From assembly GCA_947474855.1 (NCBI GenBank), contig CANJKV010000007.1, forward strand, positions 1 through 64,000: a DNA stretch of 64,000 nucleotides, in the 5' to 3' direction. The DNA comes from Aurantimonadaceae bacterium (GTDB lineage: Bacteria; Pseudomonadota; Alphaproteobacteria; Rhizobiales; Rhizobiaceae). Numbering within the stretch: position 1 is the stretch's first letter; each line of letters opens with the position of its first letter. Shown in pieces: positions 31,006 to 40,905 of the stretch. The notes under the pieces were generated by a model, which saw only the letters and a program-made list of their open reading frames with translations, made no database searches and had not been told where the DNA came from. The translations under genes were made by a program, and so were the position numbers.

Positions 31006-31782
31006 CTACGCGCTGACACGTTCCATCAACCTCTTGATGGCTACTTTGTCCCAGCGGACCAGCGCTTCTTCGTCCGCTCCTCGTAAAAGCAGGGACGAGC
31101 TCACCACCACCCCGTTCGCCGTGCGGAGCGCTTCCGCGACGTTGTCCGCATCGATCCCGCCACCGATTAAAATCGGTCGCTTGACGCCGGCTGCCTGAGC
31201 CGCTGCGACCTTGCTCAGGCTGTCTGAGAAACTCGATCCCGTGAGGACCAGCGCGTCGGCTCCCATATTCTGCGCCCAGAGGGCTGCCGTCTCGTCGGCG
31301 ACGGGGGCAAGCGCCTGGCTGGTGCGGTCGTGGACGTCGGCCAGGATGCGGATGTCAGGCCGGCCGATTGAGGCGCGGAAGTCGGTCGCCTCTACCGAGA
31401 GGGCATTGCGCAGCCCTTCGGCGTTGACCGAAGCGCCGACAAAGACCTTTAACCGCACGAAGTCGGCGTCGGCCGCGTCCGCGATAGCCAGCGGCGAGAT
31501 GGCATCATGGGCCTGCACGATGATGCCGAGTGCAACGTCGGGATAGGTGCGCCGGAAAAGGCGACCGAGCGCCGCCATGCGGGCGACGGTCTGAGCCGTT
31601 GCCGCGCCCGTCTCTCGCGTTTCGTCCTGGATCTTAATCGCCCGGATGCCGCCCTCGACGAAGACGGCGGCATTGGCGAGGAGATAGTCTTCGTACCAAG
31701 CCATAGAGCGGAGGGCACCGCCCCGGAAGGGCGGGAACTGCAGCGCGGCGATGACCGACGGCAGGGAACGAGGGCTCGGCAT
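31006..31782 (-). CDS. BtpA/SgcQ family protein
   Basis: VIAALQFPPFRG...IQDETRETGAAT..IVQAHDAISPLAIADAADADFVRLKVFVGA...ADVHDRTSQ..ADALVLTGSSF...PILIGGGIDADNVAEAL. Confidence 0.85.
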   Translation of the reverse strand: MPSPRSLPSVIAALQFPPFRGGALRSMAWYEDYLLANAAVFVEGGIRAIKIQDETRETGAATAQTVARMAALGRLFRRTYPDVALGIIVQAHDAISPLAIADAADADFVRLKVFVGASVNAEGLRNALSVEATDFRASIGRPDIRILADVHDRTSQALAPVADETAALWAQNMGADALVLTGSSFSDSLSKVAAAQAAGVKRPILIGGGIDADNVAEALRTANGVVVSSSLLLRGADEEALVRWDKVAIKRLMERVSA

Positions 31783-31893
31783 GAGGCTCTCCAGAGCGGC
31801 TTTCGAAAATCAAGGAAGTGCCTGCGTAATGGCGCGCAGATGCGGTATTCTTGCCCGCGAGTCGGGTGAAATCCAGCGGGCGAGCTTTATCAC

Positions 31894-32667
31894 GTGCCTT
31901 CTTTGAAAGCGACAGAAAGACAACGTCACATTATCGATGGGCTGAACGCCCAGGGCCGCGTCGAGGTCTCGGAGCTATGCGAAAGCCTCGGCGTCTCCTC
32001 CGTCACGGTCCGGGCGGATCTGCTGCACCTTGAGAAGGCGCAGGTACTGCGGCGCATCCGGGGCGGCGCCATCGCCGTGCGGCCGAGCCGCTATGAACGC
32101 CCGCTCGACCTTAACGCCTCGCTGCACCACTCCGAAAAGGAGGCCATCGCCTCGGTGGCGGCCGAGATGATCCGGGACGGCGAGACCGTGATTATCGACA
32201 CCGGCTCGACCATGGCGGCCCTTGCCAAGTTCTTCCCCCGGCATCTCACCGACGTCGCGGTGGTGACCAACGCCCTCAACGTCGCGACGGAGCTGTGCCT
32301 CCATCCTGGCGTTACGGTGATCGTCACCGGCGGGACCGTGCGCCCGCAGCTCAACTCGCTGGTTTCGCCCTTCGGAACCCTGCTCCTGTCGGAGATCAAC
32401 GCCGACGTCGCCTTCATGAGCTGCGCGGGCGTGGAGACGGAGAAGGGCTTCACCAACTCGAACTGGCAGGAGGCCGAGATCAAGAAGGCGATGATCAAGG
32501 CCGCCAATCGGGTCATCTTCCTCGCTGACCATTCCAAACTCAGACACGTCGCGACGGCGCGGATCGCCACCCTAAGCGAGGCCGACCTTCTCATCACCGA
32601 CGCCGGCGCCTCGGGCGAGACGATCAAGGAGCTGCGCGCCGCCGGACTCGAAGTCGCAGTCGCTTAG
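31894..32667 (+). CDS. DeoR family transcriptional regulator
   Basis: TERQRHIIDGLNAQGRVEVSELCESLGVSSVTVRADLLHLEKAQVLRRIRGGAI. Confidence 0.92.
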   Translation: MPSLKATERQRHIIDGLNAQGRVEVSELCESLGVSSVTVRADLLHLEKAQVLRRIRGGAIAVRPSRYERPLDLNASLHHSEKEAIASVAAEMIRDGETVIIDTGSTMAALAKFFPRHLTDVAVVTNALNVATELCLHPGVTVIVTGGTVRPQLNSLVSPFGTLLLSEINADVAFMSCAGVETEKGFTNSNWQEAEIKKAMIKAANRVIFLADHSKLRHVATARIATLSEADLLITDAGASGETIKELRAAGLEVAVA

Positions 32668-32683
32668 TTACGTGATGGACCGA

Positions 32684-32724
32684 AAGGAAAATCTTCGAAA
32701 GGCTTTCTTTCGAAGATTTTCCTT
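32684..32724. promoter_or_regulatory. perfect 18-bp inverted repeat; candidate operator (or terminator) between deoR-like gene and SIS-PfkB operon
   Basis: aaggaaaatcttcgaaag-gcttt-ctttcgaagattttcctt; AT-rich island in GC-rich DNA, no poly-T tract following. Confidence 0.6.
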
Positions 32725-32810
32725 GTCTCTGAGCGGCTCGCCGAATGAAAGTGCGGACCTCAAAGTCGGCGCGGCAGCGCGCTCTTTCAGCGACCTGACG
32801 GACATCTTTC

Positions 32811-33920
32811 ATGACAACGCACTCCGCCTTTCCGGCCCGGCCGACCGGAGCCGCCGCCCCGCCCGCGTTTGAGCCGATGCTCGACGACATTCGCCGCCAG
32901 CCCGCGGTTCTGGCGCAGCTTCTTGACCGAGCGCCCGAAATCGCGGCTTTCGCCGCGGCGCACCTCAGCCTGCCCCCGGGTGGGCGCCTCCACGCATTTG
33001 GCAGCGGCGACGGCTGGTTCGCCGCCCGCGCCGCTTTCCACGGCCTCAACGCCCAAGCCGTCAGCGGCCTCGACTTCCTCCTCAACGTCGCACCGAGGCT
33101 GGGCGCCGCGGACAGCGCGATCGCCATCTCAATGTCCGGCAACGTCGACCGCACGCTCGAGGGCGCCCGCGCGGTGATGGCGGCGGGCGCAACGCTCTCC
33201 GTCCTCACCAACGGCGCCGGCGGTAGGCTCGGCGCGCTCGGCGGGCCGCGCTTCTCCCTGGACATCCCCGACATCGCCCCGTTCCTCTGCGGCACGACCA
33301 GCTTCACCGCCACGCTTGCGGCGCTCGGTCTTCTGGCCGGCCGCGACGCAGATCCGTTGCGCGCGGCGCTGCCCGCCCTGCCCGCCTTCATCGAGGAGGC
33401 CGACCGCACGTGCCGCGAGCTCGTCGAGGCTGCAGGGACCGGCGCACCGGGTATCCGCTTCCTCGGTGTTGGGCAAAGCGTCGCCCTGGCCGACTATGGC
33501 GCGGCCAAGTGCGTGGAGGTGACGACAGTCCCTGCCTGGAGCGACGACATCGAGGAGTTTGCCCACCGGCAATACTGGTCGATGGTGCGCAGCGAAATCG
33601 TCGTACTGCTGCCTGTCGACGCAGCGTCGGGCGGCTATGCCGACGCCACGGCCGACGCCCTCGCCCGGCTCGGCACGCCGACGCTGTCAATCGGCCCAGC
33701 CGAGGCGGATGCCGGGAAGTCCGCCCACCGCATCTCGACGCCCGGCGCGCCCTCGCTCGCATGGCTCGGCCAGGCCGTCGCGCTACAGCTCCTCGCCTAC
33801 CGCCTGGGGCTGGCCAACGGCACCGATCCCAACCGCCGCCTGCACCTGAAGAACGACGCCGAGCGCTTCGCCGTTAGCCGGCGGCTGACGCGCCTCAGCC
33901 TCCTCGGCACTGGCGAATAG
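32811..33920 (+). CDS. SIS domain sugar isomerase/deglycase-like protein
   Basis: LHAFGSGDGWFAARAAFHG...AIAISMSGNVDRTLEGARAVMAAGATLSVLTN...EVTTVPAWSDDIEEFAHRQYW. Confidence 0.85.
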   Translation: MTTHSAFPARPTGAAAPPAFEPMLDDIRRQPAVLAQLLDRAPEIAAFAAAHLSLPPGGRLHAFGSGDGWFAARAAFHGLNAQAVSGLDFLLNVAPRLGAADSAIAISMSGNVDRTLEGARAVMAAGATLSVLTNGAGGRLGALGGPRFSLDIPDIAPFLCGTTSFTATLAALGLLAGRDADPLRAALPALPAFIEEADRTCRELVEAAGTGAPGIRFLGVGQSVALADYGAAKCVEVTTVPAWSDDIEEFAHRQYWSMVRSEIVVLLPVDAASGGYADATADALARLGTPTLSIGPAEADAGKSAHRISTPGAPSLAWLGQAVALQLLAYRLGLANGTDPNRRLHLKNDAERFAVSRRLTRLSLLGTGE

Positions 33921-33928
33921 GCCGCCCG

Positions 33929-34768
33929 GTGACGCGGCGGCGCCTAGCGGTCGTCGGCTACGCCTCGATCGACGAAATCAGCGGCCCGGGCAGCACCGGA
34001 CTTGTCGAGGCGATCGGCGGCGGCGCGATCTACGCCGCCCTATCGGCGGCGCGGCTCGGCGTCGACGTCGCCCTCCACGTGTCCTTCGGCGCGGACTTTC
34101 CCGCCGCTTGGATCGAGCGCCTTGCGGCCCGGGGGATCGACCTCTCGGCAACCCGGCACGTCGACAACCTGACGCGGCGCGCGCGCCTCAGCTACGACTC
34201 GGACGAGGAGCGGCAGGCAGGTGCCGACCGGGACGCGGCTTGGCGCCGCGCGACCGAGTCCCTACGGCCGCCGCTTCCGGACGCCGCGGAGCACGATGCC
34301 GTCCTTCTCTGTCCGATGCCGCTCGACCTCGTCGCGCAAGCCGTGACGTTTCTGCGTGGTCGAACCTGCATCGTTGCGGACACGAGCGAGATTTTCGCCG
34401 CGGCAGGCCCCGCTGCCCTCGCCGCCTTCGACGGAGTGGACGTCTTCGCGCCGAGCCTTGAGGAGGCGCATCGCCTTACCGGCGAGGCAGAGGAGGAGAG
34501 GGCCGCGGCGGTGCTCGCAGCCCGATTTCCCCTTGTCGTCCTCAAGCGCGGGCGCCGCGGCCTGCTCCGCCTCGAAGGATCGGCGAAGCTCGCACGTCCT
34601 GTCGACATTGTCGCAGCGATCGACCCGACCGGCGCGGGCGACGCAACCGTCGGCGCACTCGCGACTGCCCTCATCACCGAGTCGGATCCCCTGCGGCAGC
34701 TGGAGGTTGCGGTCGAGGCTGGCCGCCTCGCGGTCAGCGCACAGGGACCAGCGGCGCTCGGCTGGTAA
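33929..34768 (+). CDS. PfkB family carbohydrate kinase
   Basis: GTG start; VEAIGGGAIYAALSAARLGVDVALHVSFG; C-terminal AAIDPTGAGDATVGAL. Confidence 0.88.
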   Translation: MTRRRLAVVGYASIDEISGPGSTGLVEAIGGGAIYAALSAARLGVDVALHVSFGADFPAAWIERLAARGIDLSATRHVDNLTRRARLSYDSDEERQAGADRDAAWRRATESLRPPLPDAAEHDAVLLCPMPLDLVAQAVTFLRGRTCIVADTSEIFAAAGPAALAAFDGVDVFAPSLEEAHRLTGEAEEERAAAVLAARFPLVVLKRGRRGLLRLEGSAKLARPVDIVAAIDPTGAGDATVGALATALITESDPLRQLEVAVEAGRLAVSAQGPAALGW

Positions 34769-35059
34769 GGCCACAAACGAAAAGAGCCTGAACTTTTATC
34801 GAAAGCCGATTTCAATCAACTGAAAGCAAGTTGCGAGCGCTCGCCGCCTACTTTGGAGTCACGCCGAATAGCCGATCCAACACGTTTCCAAGGCAGAAAG
34901 CGCGCGTTAGGCGCATGACCCGCCGAGTTTTTGCGCAGCTCCGATCATCCTAACCTGTCTTTCTTTCTCTTTCTTTTGGCGATCTGGAATAATTTTCGAT
35001 TGCGTCCTGGCTTCGAATGGCTCTAGCCTCGCGGCACAGATTTTGGACAGGGTCAGCCT

Positions 35060-36532
35060 TTGATCAGGAAGTTGACGGCACGATGGGTTCTCGGCTTCGA
35101 CGGACGCGATCACGTCCTCGTCGAAGGCGGCGAGGTCGTCGACGACGGCGACCAGATCGTGTACGCCGGCCCCGCGACCAACTCCCCCGCCGACCTCATC
35201 GAGGATCACGGCCAAGCACTCATCGCGCCAGGCTTCGTCGACCTCAACGCGCTGGCCGATGTCGATACGACGATCCTCGGCTTCGGCAACCCCGCGTCCC
35301 GTGCGGCCAAGGCCGTCAGCCGGTCCTATGCGGAGACGCAGCGCCGCGACGTTTTGACAGCGGAGCAGCAGCTCGCCTCCGCCCGCTTCGCCTTCTCCCA
35401 GCTGCTCCTGTCGGGCACAACCACCGCGCTCCCTGTCACCTCGCTCCTGTTCAGGGAATGGGCCGAAAGCTCCGAGGAGTTCGACTCCGTGGCCGAGCTC
35501 GCCGATGCGCTCGGCATCCGCCTTGTTCTCGGGCCGAGCTACCGCTCGGCGATGAACGTCGTCGAGGCGGACGGTAGCATTGGCCAGGTCGAGCGCCTTC
35601 AGGACGGACAGGCGGGCCTCGAGAACGCCATCCGCTTCGTCGAAGCCTGCACAGGCAAGGGTCCGCTCGTCTCGGGCCTCCTCGTGCCCTCCACCATCGA
35701 GACCTGCTCGGACGACCTCCTTCTGCGCACGGCCGCCGCCGCCCGCGACCTCGGCGTGCCCTTCCGCCTCCATTGTTGTCAGTCGCGCAGCGAGGCCGAA
35801 CTCGTCTGGCGGCGCACTGGCCGCACCTCGATCGGCCATCTCCGGCATCTCGGCCTTCTAGACAATCATGCTCTGCTGCCTCACGCGGTCGATCTCGGCG
35901 GTCCGCAGGCTCGTCCGAATCTCATCGAGGCCGATATCGCCGCGCTCGCTGGTTCCGGCGCAACGGTGGTGCATTGCCCACTCGTGATTGGCCGCGGGGG
36001 TCGGCGCCTCGACTCCTTCGCGCGCCTGCGCGACCAGGGCATCCGCATCGGCCTCGGCACGGACACGGCGCCCCCGGACATGCTGATGAACCTCCAATTC
36101 GGCCTCGCCATGGCTCGGACGATCGACGGCGGCGCAACGGGGCCGGCCGACCTCTTCCGCGCAGCGACGGTCTGGGCCGCCGAGGCGATCGGCCGGCCGG
36201 ACCTCGGCCGCCTCGCCCCGGGTGCCAAGGCTGACATCGTGGTCTGGGACCTCGCCGCGCCTGCCGTGCAGCCGGTCTTCGATCCTGTCGCGGCGCTGTT
36301 CCTGATGCCGCCCGGAGGGCGCGCCAGCGCCGTCTACGTCGGCGGCCGCCCCTCGGTGATCCAGGGCCGCCTCGCGGCGTCGGCCAGCAGCGTGCCGGAT
36401 GTCGCAGAAGTCGAGACCATCAAGGCCGCCCTCCTCGACAGCTTCGCCGAGCGCCACCCGCAGGGGCACTCCTGGCAAACCCTTTTCCCACCCGCCTTCA
36501 CGCCAACAAACTTCGGTTCTCCGTCGGCGTGA
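35060..36532 (+). CDS. amidohydrolase family protein (chlorohydrolase/cytosine-deaminase-like)
   Basis: HGQALIAPGFVDLNALADVDTT, FRLHCCQSRSEAELV, IRIGLGTDTAPPDMLMNLQFG, GAKADIVVWDL. Confidence 0.85.
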   Translation: MIRKLTARWVLGFDGRDHVLVEGGEVVDDGDQIVYAGPATNSPADLIEDHGQALIAPGFVDLNALADVDTTILGFGNPASRAAKAVSRSYAETQRRDVLTAEQQLASARFAFSQLLLSGTTTALPVTSLLFREWAESSEEFDSVAELADALGIRLVLGPSYRSAMNVVEADGSIGQVERLQDGQAGLENAIRFVEACTGKGPLVSGLLVPSTIETCSDDLLLRTAAAARDLGVPFRLHCCQSRSEAELVWRRTGRTSIGHLRHLGLLDNHALLPHAVDLGGPQARPNLIEADIAALAGSGATVVHCPLVIGRGGRRLDSFARLRDQGIRIGLGTDTAPPDMLMNLQFGLAMARTIDGGATGPADLFRAATVWAAEAIGRPDLGRLAPGAKADIVVWDLAAPAVQPVFDPVAALFLMPPGGRASAVYVGGRPSVIQGRLAASASSVPDVAEVETIKAALLDSFAERHPQGHSWQTLFPPAFTPTNFGSPSA

Positions 36533-36557
36533 CGGCCCTACTCAAAGGCGACGAGCG

Positions 36558-38084
36558 ATGACATCAATGCGTGGTGCTTGGACAAGACGCCTCTTCCTGT
36601 TCACCAGCCTAACGGTGGCTGCCGCTCTGGGCGCGCCGGCTGCCGGCCACGCGCAGGGTGCGCCCCCCGTGGTGATCGCCTCGTCCGAAGACGTGATCAG
36701 TCTCGATCCGCATCTTCTCGACTCGAACAATCCGACGGGCTCGGTGATTTGGTCGATCTTTGACAGCTTGGTGCGGCGCGCTCCTGACGGCTCACCTGTG
36801 CCGCGCCTCGCCACCTCCTGGGAGCGGGTGGACGACGTCACCTGGCGCTTCAAGCTGCGCGACGACGTGACCTTCACCAATGGCGAGCCGTTCAACGCCG
36901 AGGCGGTGAAGGTCAACTTCGCGCGCATGGACACCGCGCCGTTCAACACGCTCCAGCAGCTCCACGACCAGACCGGCCTCAAGGAGGTGCGCGTCGTCGA
37001 CGACTACACGATCGACCTCGTCACCGAGGCGCCGACCGTCAATATGCTGTACTGGCTGGCCGAGGCCTTCATCGCCGCGCCGAAGTACATCACCGACACG
37101 CCTCCGGACGAGGCGGCGGTCAAGCCGGTCGGCTCCGGCCCCTACAAGCTCGGCTCCTGGTCCCGCGGCGACCGCCTGACCCTCGTGGCGAACGAGTCCT
37201 ACTGGGGTGAGCAGCCCAGCGCCAAGGAAGTTGTCTTCCGCGCCATTCCCGAGATGTCCTCGCGCATCAACGAGCTGAAGGCGGGCACCGTCGACGTCGT
37301 TGTCGGCATCACCCCCGACGTCGCCGGCGAGGTGACCTCCGACGTCAGCGACGTCGTGATGAACGAGGGCCTGCGCAAGATGCACATGGGCATCTCGCTG
37401 AACGGCGAGCAGCCGGCCCTGAAGGACCCGAAGGTGCGCCAGGCGCTGAACCACGCCGTCGACGTTCCCCTGATGATCGAGCAGCTCCTCGGCGGATCGA
37501 CCTCGCAGCTGACGTCCATCGTCAACCCGCCGAACAACAACCCGGCGCTCAAGCCCTTCGCCTACGATCCCGAGAAGGCCAAGGCGCTGCTGGCGGAAGC
37601 CGGCTTCGCCGACGGCTTCCCGCTGACGATCCAGTATTCGACGCGCTTCGCCGGCGGCAAGGAAGTGTCCGAGGTCGTCGCCTCGTTCCTCGAGCCGCTC
37701 GGCATCACCTCGACGATAGAGGCGGTCGAGCTCGGCCAGTTCCGCAAGGAGCTCTCGGCCGCGAGCCTCAAGGGCATCTACTTCCAGGGCTGGGCCGCGC
37801 TGATCAACCCCTCGGTCGAGCTCGTGATCCTGACCTGCGGCCACGTCGACAACTCCAGCGGCTACTGCAACCCGGACTACGACAAGCTGGTCAAGGAAGC
37901 CTCGCAGACGCTCGACGACGAGAAGCGCAAGGCGCTCGAGTTCCAGGCCCAGGAGATCGTCTGGAACGACGCCCCCTGGCTCTACCTGTGGCGCCTGCCG
38001 AACGTCTTCGGCATCTCCAAGCGCGTCGCCTACGACTTCCGCGCCGACAACTACCTTGAGCCGTACCTCATCACGGTGAAGTAG
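36558..38084 (+). CDS. ABC transporter substrate-binding protein (SBP family 5)
   Basis: RRLFLFTSLTVAAALGAPAAGHAQGAPPVVIASSEDVISLDPHLLDSNNPTG...; ATG 36558. Confidence 0.9.
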   Translation: MTSMRGAWTRRLFLFTSLTVAAALGAPAAGHAQGAPPVVIASSEDVISLDPHLLDSNNPTGSVIWSIFDSLVRRAPDGSPVPRLATSWERVDDVTWRFKLRDDVTFTNGEPFNAEAVKVNFARMDTAPFNTLQQLHDQTGLKEVRVVDDYTIDLVTEAPTVNMLYWLAEAFIAAPKYITDTPPDEAAVKPVGSGPYKLGSWSRGDRLTLVANESYWGEQPSAKEVVFRAIPEMSSRINELKAGTVDVVVGITPDVAGEVTSDVSDVVMNEGLRKMHMGISLNGEQPALKDPKVRQALNHAVDVPLMIEQLLGGSTSQLTSIVNPPNNNPALKPFAYDPEKAKALLAEAGFADGFPLTIQYSTRFAGGKEVSEVVASFLEPLGITSTIEAVELGQFRKELSAASLKGIYFQGWAALINPSVELVILTCGHVDNSSGYCNPDYDKLVKEASQTLDDEKRKALEFQAQEIVWNDAPWLYLWRLPNVFGISKRVAYDFRADNYLEPYLITVK

Positions 38085-38104
38085 CCCGAGACTGCTCCTT
38101 CGCG

Positions 38105-38128
38105 GCCCCCGGCGATTCGGCCGGGGGC
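38105..38128 (+). terminator. GC hairpin downstream of SBP gene (attenuator/stabiliser)
   Basis: gcccccggc-gattcg-gccgggggc 9-bp perfect stem between SBP stop (38084) and permease start (38163). Confidence 0.6.
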
Positions 38129-38162
38129 TGCCCCATTCCAAGTTCAAGCGATCCCCTCCTCC

Positions 38163-39080
38163 ATGTCGCGCTACCTCGCCAAGCGTCTCTTCATGGCCGT
38201 GCTGGTGCTCTTCGGCGTCTCCTTCGCCACATTCATCGTCGGCCACCTGACCGGCGACCCCGTGGCGCTGATGGCGCCGGAGAACGCGCCGCAGGAGGCC
38301 AAGGACGAGCTGCGCCGCCATCTCGGCCTCGACCAGCCGCTGCTCACGCAATATGCGCGCTTCGTCGGGCGGGCGCTGACCGGCGACCTCGGCCACTCGT
38401 TCGTGCAGGGCACCAGCGTCGCGGGCCTCGTGGCCGAGCGCCTGCCGGCCACGCTCCAGCTCGCCTTCGCTGGCTTCGTCCTGTCCCTCCTCATCGCGAT
38501 CCCGCTCGGCATCATCGTCGCGCTGAAGCGCAACACGGTCTGGGACTTCGTCGTCACCGCCCTCGCCATGGTCGGCCAGTCGGCCCCCGGCTTCTGGATC
38601 GGCCTCATGCTGATCGCGGTCTTCGCGGTGGAGCTGCGGCTCCTGCCGGTCTCCGGCTACGGCGGCTTCGCCTATCTCGTCCTGCCCGCCATCACCCTCG
38701 CCCTTCAGTCGGCGGCGCGGCTCACCCGCCTCGTGCGCGCCTCCATGCTCGAGGTGTTGGGCGCCGACTACGTGCGCACCGCCCGCTCCAAGGGCCTGCG
38801 CGAGCGCGCCGTTCTCGTCGTCCATACCCTGCGCAACGCCATGATCCCCGTCGTCACCATGGCCGGTCTGGAGTTCGCCGAGCTCGTTTCGGGTGCCTTT
38901 ATCACCGAAACTATCTTCGCTTGGCCGGGCGTCGGGCGGCTCGCTGTTACCGCCGTCTACCAGCGCGACTTTCCTCTCGTTCAGGGCGTCGTCCTATTCG
39001 CCGCTTTCGCATTCGTGCTGATCAACCTCCTCGTCGACCTCCTTTACGTAGCGATCGACCCGCGGGTGAAGCTCGCATGA
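38163..39080 (+). CDS. ABC transporter permease (DppB-like)
   Basis: BPD_transp_1 permease; ELVSGAFITETIFAWPGVGRL. Confidence 0.92.
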   Translation: MSRYLAKRLFMAVLVLFGVSFATFIVGHLTGDPVALMAPENAPQEAKDELRRHLGLDQPLLTQYARFVGRALTGDLGHSFVQGTSVAGLVAERLPATLQLAFAGFVLSLLIAIPLGIIVALKRNTVWDFVVTALAMVGQSAPGFWIGLMLIAVFAVELRLLPVSGYGGFAYLVLPAITLALQSAARLTRLVRASMLEVLGADYVRTARSKGLRERAVLVVHTLRNAMIPVVTMAGLEFAELVSGAFITETIFAWPGVGRLAVTAVYQRDFPLVQGVVLFAAFAFVLINLLVDLLYVAIDPRVKLA

Positions 39081-39925
39081 TCCGGGCTCAACCGTTCCTT
39101 CGACGTAACGCCCTCGGCCTGATCGGCCTGACGATCCTCTTCGTCGCCGTCGCCTGCGCGCTCGCGGCCCCCTACGTCGCGCCCTACTCGCCGACCTCGA
39201 TCAGCCTCGTGGCGCGCATGAAGCCGCCGGCCTGGATCGAGGGCGGCTCGCTGTCCCATCTTCTGGGCACCGACAATCTCGGCCGCGACATCCTTTCGCG
39301 CGTCGTCCACGGCGCGCGGATCTCGCTGGCGGTGGGCTTCGCGGCCGTGATCCTCGGCGCCCTCATCGGCTCGACGATCGGCATCCTCGCCGGCTACTTC
39401 GGCGGCTGGATCGATTCCGGCCTGTCCTTCCTGATTGACGTCCAGCTTTCCTTTCCCTTCACCCTCCTCGCGATCTTCCTCCTCGCCACCTTCGGCGGCG
39501 GCTTTTGGCCCGTCGTCCTGGTGCTCGCGCTCGCGACCTGGGTCAACTACGCGCGCGTCGTTCGCGGCAAGGTGATGAGCGTGAAGGGGCAGGATTTCGT
39601 CCACGCCGCCCAGACCGTCGGCGTGCCGACCCTCGGCATCCTGCGCCACCACATCCTGCCCAACGCCGTCTCTCCGATCATCGTCGTGGCGAGCTTCTCG
39701 ATGGCTCAGGCGATCCTCACCGAGGCCGCCCTGTCCTTCCTGGGCGTCGGCGTCGACGGCTCCAACCCGTCCTGGGGCACCATGCTGAATGACGGACGCT
39801 CCTATCTCCAGAGCGCCTGGTGGCTGACGGCGATGCCCGGCATCGCCATCGCCCTGACCGTTCTCGGCGGCAACCTGTGCGGCGACTGGCTGCAGGACCG
39901 CTTCGACCCGAGGCTCGCGCGATGA
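39077..39925 (+). CDS. ABC transporter permease (DppC-like)
   Basis: LLGTDNLGRDILSRVVHGARISLAVGF; ATG 39077 overlapping previous stop. Confidence 0.92.
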   Translation: MIRAQPFLRRNALGLIGLTILFVAVACALAAPYVAPYSPTSISLVARMKPPAWIEGGSLSHLLGTDNLGRDILSRVVHGARISLAVGFAAVILGALIGSTIGILAGYFGGWIDSGLSFLIDVQLSFPFTLLAIFLLATFGGGFWPVVLVLALATWVNYARVVRGKVMSVKGQDFVHAAQTVGVPTLGILRHHILPNAVSPIIVVASFSMAQAILTEAALSFLGVGVDGSNPSWGTMLNDGRSYLQSAWWLTAMPGIAIALTVLGGNLCGDWLQDRFDPRLAR

Positions 39926-40905
39926 CCCAGGCCGTCCTCGACATCGAGAACCTGTCGGTCACCTTCCGCCGCGGCGGCGTGCCCGTGCGGGCGGTGCGCG
40001 ACGTGTCGCTGCGCATGGCGCCGGGCGAGGTGGTGGGTCTCGTCGGCGAGAGCGGCTCGGGCAAGTCGGTTGCCATGATGTCGGCGATGCGCCTCCTCGA
40101 CGAGAAGCGCGCAGAGATCGCTGCCAAGCGCCTCGACGTCGACGGCCGCCCCGTCGGCGGTCTCGGCCGGCGCGGGCTCGAGGCCCTGCGCGGCCCGGTC
40201 GTCTCCTACATCTTCCAGGACCCGGCCACCGCCCTTAACCCGCTTCTCACCGTCGGCTGGCAGATCGGCGAGGGCCTGCGTCGGCATCGCGGCCTGTCGC
40301 GCGAGGCCGCGAGGCGGGAGGCCGTGGCGCTCCTCGCCAAGGTCGGCGTGCCCGCGCCCGAGCGGCGCGTCCGGCAGTTCCCGCACCAGCTCTCAGGCGG
40401 CATGCGCCAGCGCGTGATGATTGCCATGGCACTCTCGCTCGCCCCCAAGCTCCTCATCGCCGACGAGCCGACGACAGCCCTCGACGTGACCGTCCAGGCC
40501 GAGATCGTTCGGCTCGTCCAGGGAATTCAAGCCGCCGAGGGCATGGCGATGGTGTGGGTCACGCACGACCTCGCGCTTCTCGCCCGTCTCGCCCGCCGCA
40601 TCGTCGTCATGTATGCCGGACGCATCGTCGAGGACGCGCCAGCCGACCGTCTCTACGCCGCACCAGCCCATCCCTACACGGCCGGGCTCCTCGCCTCGAC
40701 TTCCCGCCTCGACGTCGCGTTCGCCGACCAGAAGCCTATTCCCGGCTCGCCGCCTGACCCCGCCTTGGATCCCGTCTCCTGCGCCTTCGCTCCGCGCTGC
40801 TTCCGCGCAAGCGAGCGGTGCCGCGCGGAGCGGCCAGAACTCCTCGCCCATGGCGGGCGGCGCCGCGTCGCCTGCTTCCATCCTCTCGCGGAGGCTGAGC
40901 CGTGA
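39922..40905 (+). CDS. ABC transporter ATP-binding protein (DppD-like)
   Basis: GESGSGKSVAMM, LSGGMRQRVMIAMAL, DEPTTALD, C-terminal oligopeptide Cys motif CAFAPRCFRASERCRAERPEL. Confidence 0.92.
   Translation: MTQAVLDIENLSVTFRRGGVPVRAVRDVSLRMAPGEVVGLVGESGSGKSVAMMSAMRLLDEKRAEIAAKRLDVDGRPVGGLGRRGLEALRGPVVSYIFQDPATALNPLLTVGWQIGEGLRRHRGLSREAARREAVALLAKVGVPAPERRVRQFPHQLSGGMRQRVMIAMALSLAPKLLIADEPTTALDVTVQAEIVRLVQGIQAAEGMAMVWVTHDLALLARLARRIVVMYAGRIVEDAPADRLYAAPAHPYTAGLLASTSRLDVAFADQKPIPGSPPDPALDPVSCAFAPRCFRASERCRAERPELLAHGGRRRVACFHPLAEAEP

Noticed and set aside
36792-38825. 677-aa minus ORF
   Set aside because: Antisense to SBP/permease genes; composition-driven shadow ORF.
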